NCBI RefSeq assembly: GCF_031755915.1
Contig: NC_083384.1
Location: 19,970,001 to 20,034,000 of the forward strand
DNA length: 64,000 nucleotides
Direction: 5' to 3'
DNA from: Ziziphus jujuba
Lineage: Eukaryota; Streptophyta; Magnoliopsida; Rosales; Rhamnaceae
In this document: positions 60,234 through 64,000 of the stretch, piece by piece
Numbering within the stretch: position 1 is the first letter of the stretch
Layout of the letters: each line of letters begins with the position of its first letter
Notes under the pieces: model-generated
What the model saw: the letters and a program-made list of their open reading frames with translations, nothing else
Databases searched by the model: none
Told to the model about the DNA's origin: nothing
Program-made: the position numbers and the translations under genes

Positions 60234-60408
60234 GAGTTTTTTTTTACACTGTAAATGGTCTACATGTGGATGCATTTAAAATTAATATTTTTTAGATGAA
60301 AATACCGGCTGTGCTGAACACTATACATATTAAAATCGATATTTTCATCCAAAAAACATTGGTTTTGGATACAGTACACATATGGACTGTTTACACCATA
60401 TAATTCTC
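60234..60408. mobile_element. Foldback (hairpin) element, ~175 bp
   Basis: The left arm (60234-60305) and the right arm (60335-60408) are imperfect inverted repeats over about 70 bp. For example, 'atattttttagatgaaaata' faces 'atattttcatccaaaaaaca', and 'ttacactgtaaatggtctac' faces 'tatggactgtttacacca'. The loop is about 30 bp. This is the shape of a small MITE or a hairpin precursor. Confidence 0.7.
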
Positions 60409-60474
60409 CTTAAAATATATTTATATATATATATATATATAGTTAGCACAAACAGTATCCTAAATAATGGACAA

Positions 60475-60861
60475 GGGCAATTCTAGTAGACTCTTTGAAA
60501 GTCTCATTTTCTCTATTTTAAAAAACTATATTCCATTTTCATAATTTTAAAATGCTTTTTAAATTAAAAATAAAAATAAAAAGTGTGATATTTTCTATAT
60601 AAAACATTTAATAAACTCATTGTAGATTTATAATTTTCTATGCACCGTTTTAATTTATTTTCATATTTTAATTTATTTTTTAATATTACTTTGGTATAGG
60701 GAAAAGGGAAAAAGGAAAAAAATAAAAAGTTGTCATACATACTACTATTGAAATTGAAAAAAAAAAAATCTTACTCTTTATTTTTAATTTTTTTTTTCAA
60801 AATGCTCTCTATTTTAACAATTATACATTTTAAAATTAAGAACATTATTGGAAATGCTCTG
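60475..60861. mobile_element. Possible MITE related to the 35.8-kb family
   Basis: The right end 'attggaaatgctct' (about 60848-60861) matches the GAGCATTTCCAAT terminal repeat at 35767. The left end 'gggcaattctagtagactct' is only weakly similar. A comparable end, 'ttagaaatgctctca', lies at about 62584-62598. Confidence 0.3.
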
Positions 60862-61542
60862 ATAAATTATGTAAAAGTATTCATAAAAGAACAAATTATG
60901 CAATGGTTGGAGAATCATTCTTACAAATTACATTTATTTTTATGATATATGTATTTTCCTTGTTTTACTCCTGGCATTATTGGCACGGGAGGTTTCTAAT
61001 TTGTATCTTTACGCTTCTAATTTACTCCTCGCATTAATGCCCACAGTTTCTAATTTACCCTTGAAAATTAAAATGAAAGTAACAAAGGCAATCTTTACGC
61101 TTTGTTGAAATGTTTCTACTATTTGTTTTTAATGTAACAGAACTTCAATTCCAACAAAATTTAAGTAATCTGTATAAAATATTTATAGAGTTAACCCTAT
61201 TACGAAACAATATCCTCTGCTTATTTGCTACCATATAAGTTGTAGTATCCCCTTTCAATTTCGCAAATTTTATCCTTTACTTGTTTGCCATCATCTCCAC
61301 AGTAAATTGTGGGTTATGTCTTTGGTGACACTAATCATCACCACTGGAATATATACTAACATGTCAATTATTAATATAATATATTTAAATCACTTTTAAC
61401 TTTTGTAAATTTAAAATCTATACAAGTATAAAGCAACCCATAAGCACAAATTAATTAAAAATTGATATCAACAAATTCACAAGAAAAAAAAAAATTGATG
61501 CTAATATGGATTTCCAATTAATAATGATAACCAAGGTTGATA

Positions 61543-61579
<37 letters not shown>

Positions 61580-64000
61580 AAGGGAATAAACTCTCCATAA
61601 ATTATACCATGTTAATTCTAATTTTTTATTTATTTAGTCTGTGTTAAGCCCATTTAATGGTCATATCATATGTCTAAATTAACCGTGAGCAGTAAAAATG
61701 CAGCTCTAATGAAACTTGAGGGGGCAATATTTCAAAAAGATATATATACATAAATTACAAGTTAAAATGCATCTGATTTAACATATAAGGTTATTTTGTC
61801 ATATTCTGGCAGGTTGCAGTTGGGCGTCACGATATAATAGAGACTGTAATAACTACCAATTGCCAAATATTACATGTTGTCGCTGTCTCTGCCAACCAAA
61901 ATTAGACCTAATTTTTCCTTTCCAAGTTCAATTATTGGCTTTCACTTAATTACTAGATTAGAACATTAGTTGGACTAAATCTAACATTTTTTTTTGGGGG
62001 GCTACCAGCTAATTATGTCAAAACGGAAAAAAAGAAAAAAAAAGAAAAAAAAATAGAAATCTCTTAAATATTCTCCTGCTTGGCAAGATCATTTATTGCG
62101 CTTGGTGTACAACTCTCTAGCCAACATAAACAATTTAATGCACGCCGTAACAGTACGAGGTCGATGTTAATATCCCATCAAGACCAGCTTGTGCCTATTC
62201 TTAGTCTGTCTCAGAAGAACTTTTTATTGTTTCTATACTTTCTATTTTAAAAAATTAACATTAAAAAAAAAGTTTTAATAGGTTTTTTTTTATATTAATT
62301 TTTTAATATAAAAATTTACCTTTTAAATTTATTTTTTATTTTAATATTATATTATTTTAATTTAATATATTATAAAATTTTGCATAATTATTATAATATT
62401 TTTAAAAAATTTAGATAAAAAAGTAAAAAAAATATAAATAAAACAATAAATATTTTTAAATATAATAAAAATTAAAAACACATAAATAAAGAATATTATT
62501 ATAGGAGCTTTAAAAATTTCATTCTCTCTTTTAAAAATGTTCTTTATTATTGAAGATATGCTATTTATTTTAAAAAAAAATTATTAGAAATGCTCTCACG
62601 TATTAGATTGTCAATCTATATAAGAATGGTGTTAGGTTTAAAATTAATTTATAAACAAAACATGGGATAATTTAGAGTGACAAATCTACACTTAGGATTT
62701 TGTTGAAGTAACTCTTTTTTGGGACAACAATAATAGGAACTGAACCGAAGACTGCAGCCCTGGTACCATGTTAACATATTATTTTTTTTCTAAAAGTTAA
62801 AAAATGCAAAAAGGCTCTAGACTTAAACGTTTTTATTCTAATTATATTTTGGGTTAATTAAATGTATATGGAATTAAAGTGTAGGGCACCACAAATTTAA
62901 TTTGAATTGTTACTATATTTTTTTTCAGATTTGTTTTGCGGACGTGATCCTGTGAGGTTGAGGGTTTTGAGAACATAGATTCCAAGAATATAGTATATAT
63001 CATGAAATGTCATCATAAGACCTCCAAAAACAAGAGCCAAATGTAATATGTTCATGAAGTAACCTTGAGTCACGCTGCAAATATCATGATTTGGCACCCC
63101 ATTTTAGGTCAGAATAAATTAATTAATGTTCATTACAGCCAAAAGTGAATGTATAATATATAAATTTGTGTAGCAATATGTATACATGTCAACAATACTA
63201 TTTGTCATTATCGGTATTCCATTATCTGTATTTGATCCAATTAGCGTAATGTAAAAAATGAAATTTATATGATGTTAATAGTTTGATATGAAAGATTAAA
63301 TTATCTTTATTAACATGCATATTTTAGAACATATAAATTATTTTCTTCTTCTTCATTTCTTTATTATTTTTTTTAATGATATCTTTATCGATATTAATTA
63401 TGAAAGTAGGAATGTAATAACTAAAATATTAAGTTAGGATTAGATCCAATTACATTAATGTGCAAATAAAAAAGAAGTTCGGTATATTCAATTTTAAAAA
63501 TGAACGTCTTAATTATAAAATTTCAAAACTATAAGTAATAAATACAATTAACCATAATATTAGAAGAATAATGTCTCTTCTAATTACCGGTTCTAAAGTA
63601 CTCTTCTTTTTTTTTTTTTTTTTTTGAATTACATAGCATACTCTAAGTTTAACACTCTTAAGTGTTACTATTTATTCCAACTTTACAGAAAGCCAAATAA
63701 TTAACAATTATTTGTCAACACGATTCATAATGACCAACGTTTAAAAAAGTATTAATTGCATTTTGATATATTTAACTTATAAAATTTTATAATTTAGATT
63801 TTTAATATTTTAAAATAGTGGTTTAGATTATCAATTTTTAAATTCATTGTAATAAATTTGGATAAAAATTTTATTTTATTCTCATAGATAGATGCCCTAA
63901 TTCTTACAAACTCTGCGAAATATTTCTAAAAAGAATTGTTATTAATTTGTTTGATCTAAATTGAAAATTGTATCAATTTATAATAAATTTAATAATTAAA
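60862..64000. other. AT-rich spacer to the window end
   Basis: No supported gene. It holds an (AT)n tract at about 61546-61575 and a possible relic of a retroelement leader ('ccctggtaccatgttaacat', about 62758). The minus-strand frame 62897-63097 is partly hydrophobic but unassigned. Confidence 0.5.

Noticed and set aside
62897..63097. Partly hydrophobic minus-strand frame, possibly a membrane-protein exon
   Set aside because: No family could be named and no splice-site context was convincing.

Overview
This is plant nuclear DNA, very AT-rich and gene-poor. The evidence is a seven-exon gene with GT-AG introns, a plant-specific Q-type C2H2 zinc-finger gene with an EAR motif, Ty1/copia and LINE relics, TRIM, Helitron and MITE-type elements, and many (AT)n, (CT)n and poly-A/T tracts. 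The protein similarities point to a eudicot, probably a rosid; I cannot name the species. Everything here was read by eye; no alignment, folding or database search was run.

0-21.3 kb is a transposon graveyard. A possible Ty3/gypsy 3' fragment (about 0.8-2 kb) is followed by an old Ty1/copia element (2,714-12,781, minus strand). That element was split by a younger copia element (4,308-9,763, minus) with ~700-bp LTRs, a 5-bp target duplication, a Met-tRNA primer site and a polypurine tract. A third, decayed copia element (about 13.4-17.6 kb, minus) keeps its 3' LTR and pol but lacks a recognisable 5' LTR. A LINE relic (about 18.25-21.3 kb, minus) comes next, with a 71-bp tandem duplication near its far end.

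23.6-27.2 kb holds an apparently intact WAT1/EamA-family transporter gene (seven exons, 347 codons, most like the At5g47470 type). 28.5-31.1 kb holds a tandemly duplicated intron-exon module; the two exons join in frame into a candidate 139-residue, 11-residue-repeat coiled-coil protein that I do not recognise. 31.6-41.8 kb is AT-rich spacer with a cluster of three G-boxes, nested PIF/Harbinger-like MITEs and short islands of more even base composition. 42.0-43.1 kb holds an intact intronless ZAT-type zinc-finger repressor gene with a TATA box, a GA-rich leader and two upstream ORFs.

43.1-64 kb has no gene that I can support. It holds a two-copy dispersed repeat, one copy of which is split by a 4.8-kb non-autonomous Helitron while the other preserves the empty site, plus a repeat-bearing MITE, a TRIM element with LTRs, primer site and polypurine tract, and a foldback element. 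The two firm genes (transporter and repressor) are about 15 kb apart and nothing suggests they act together; most of the window records transposon insertion and nesting.
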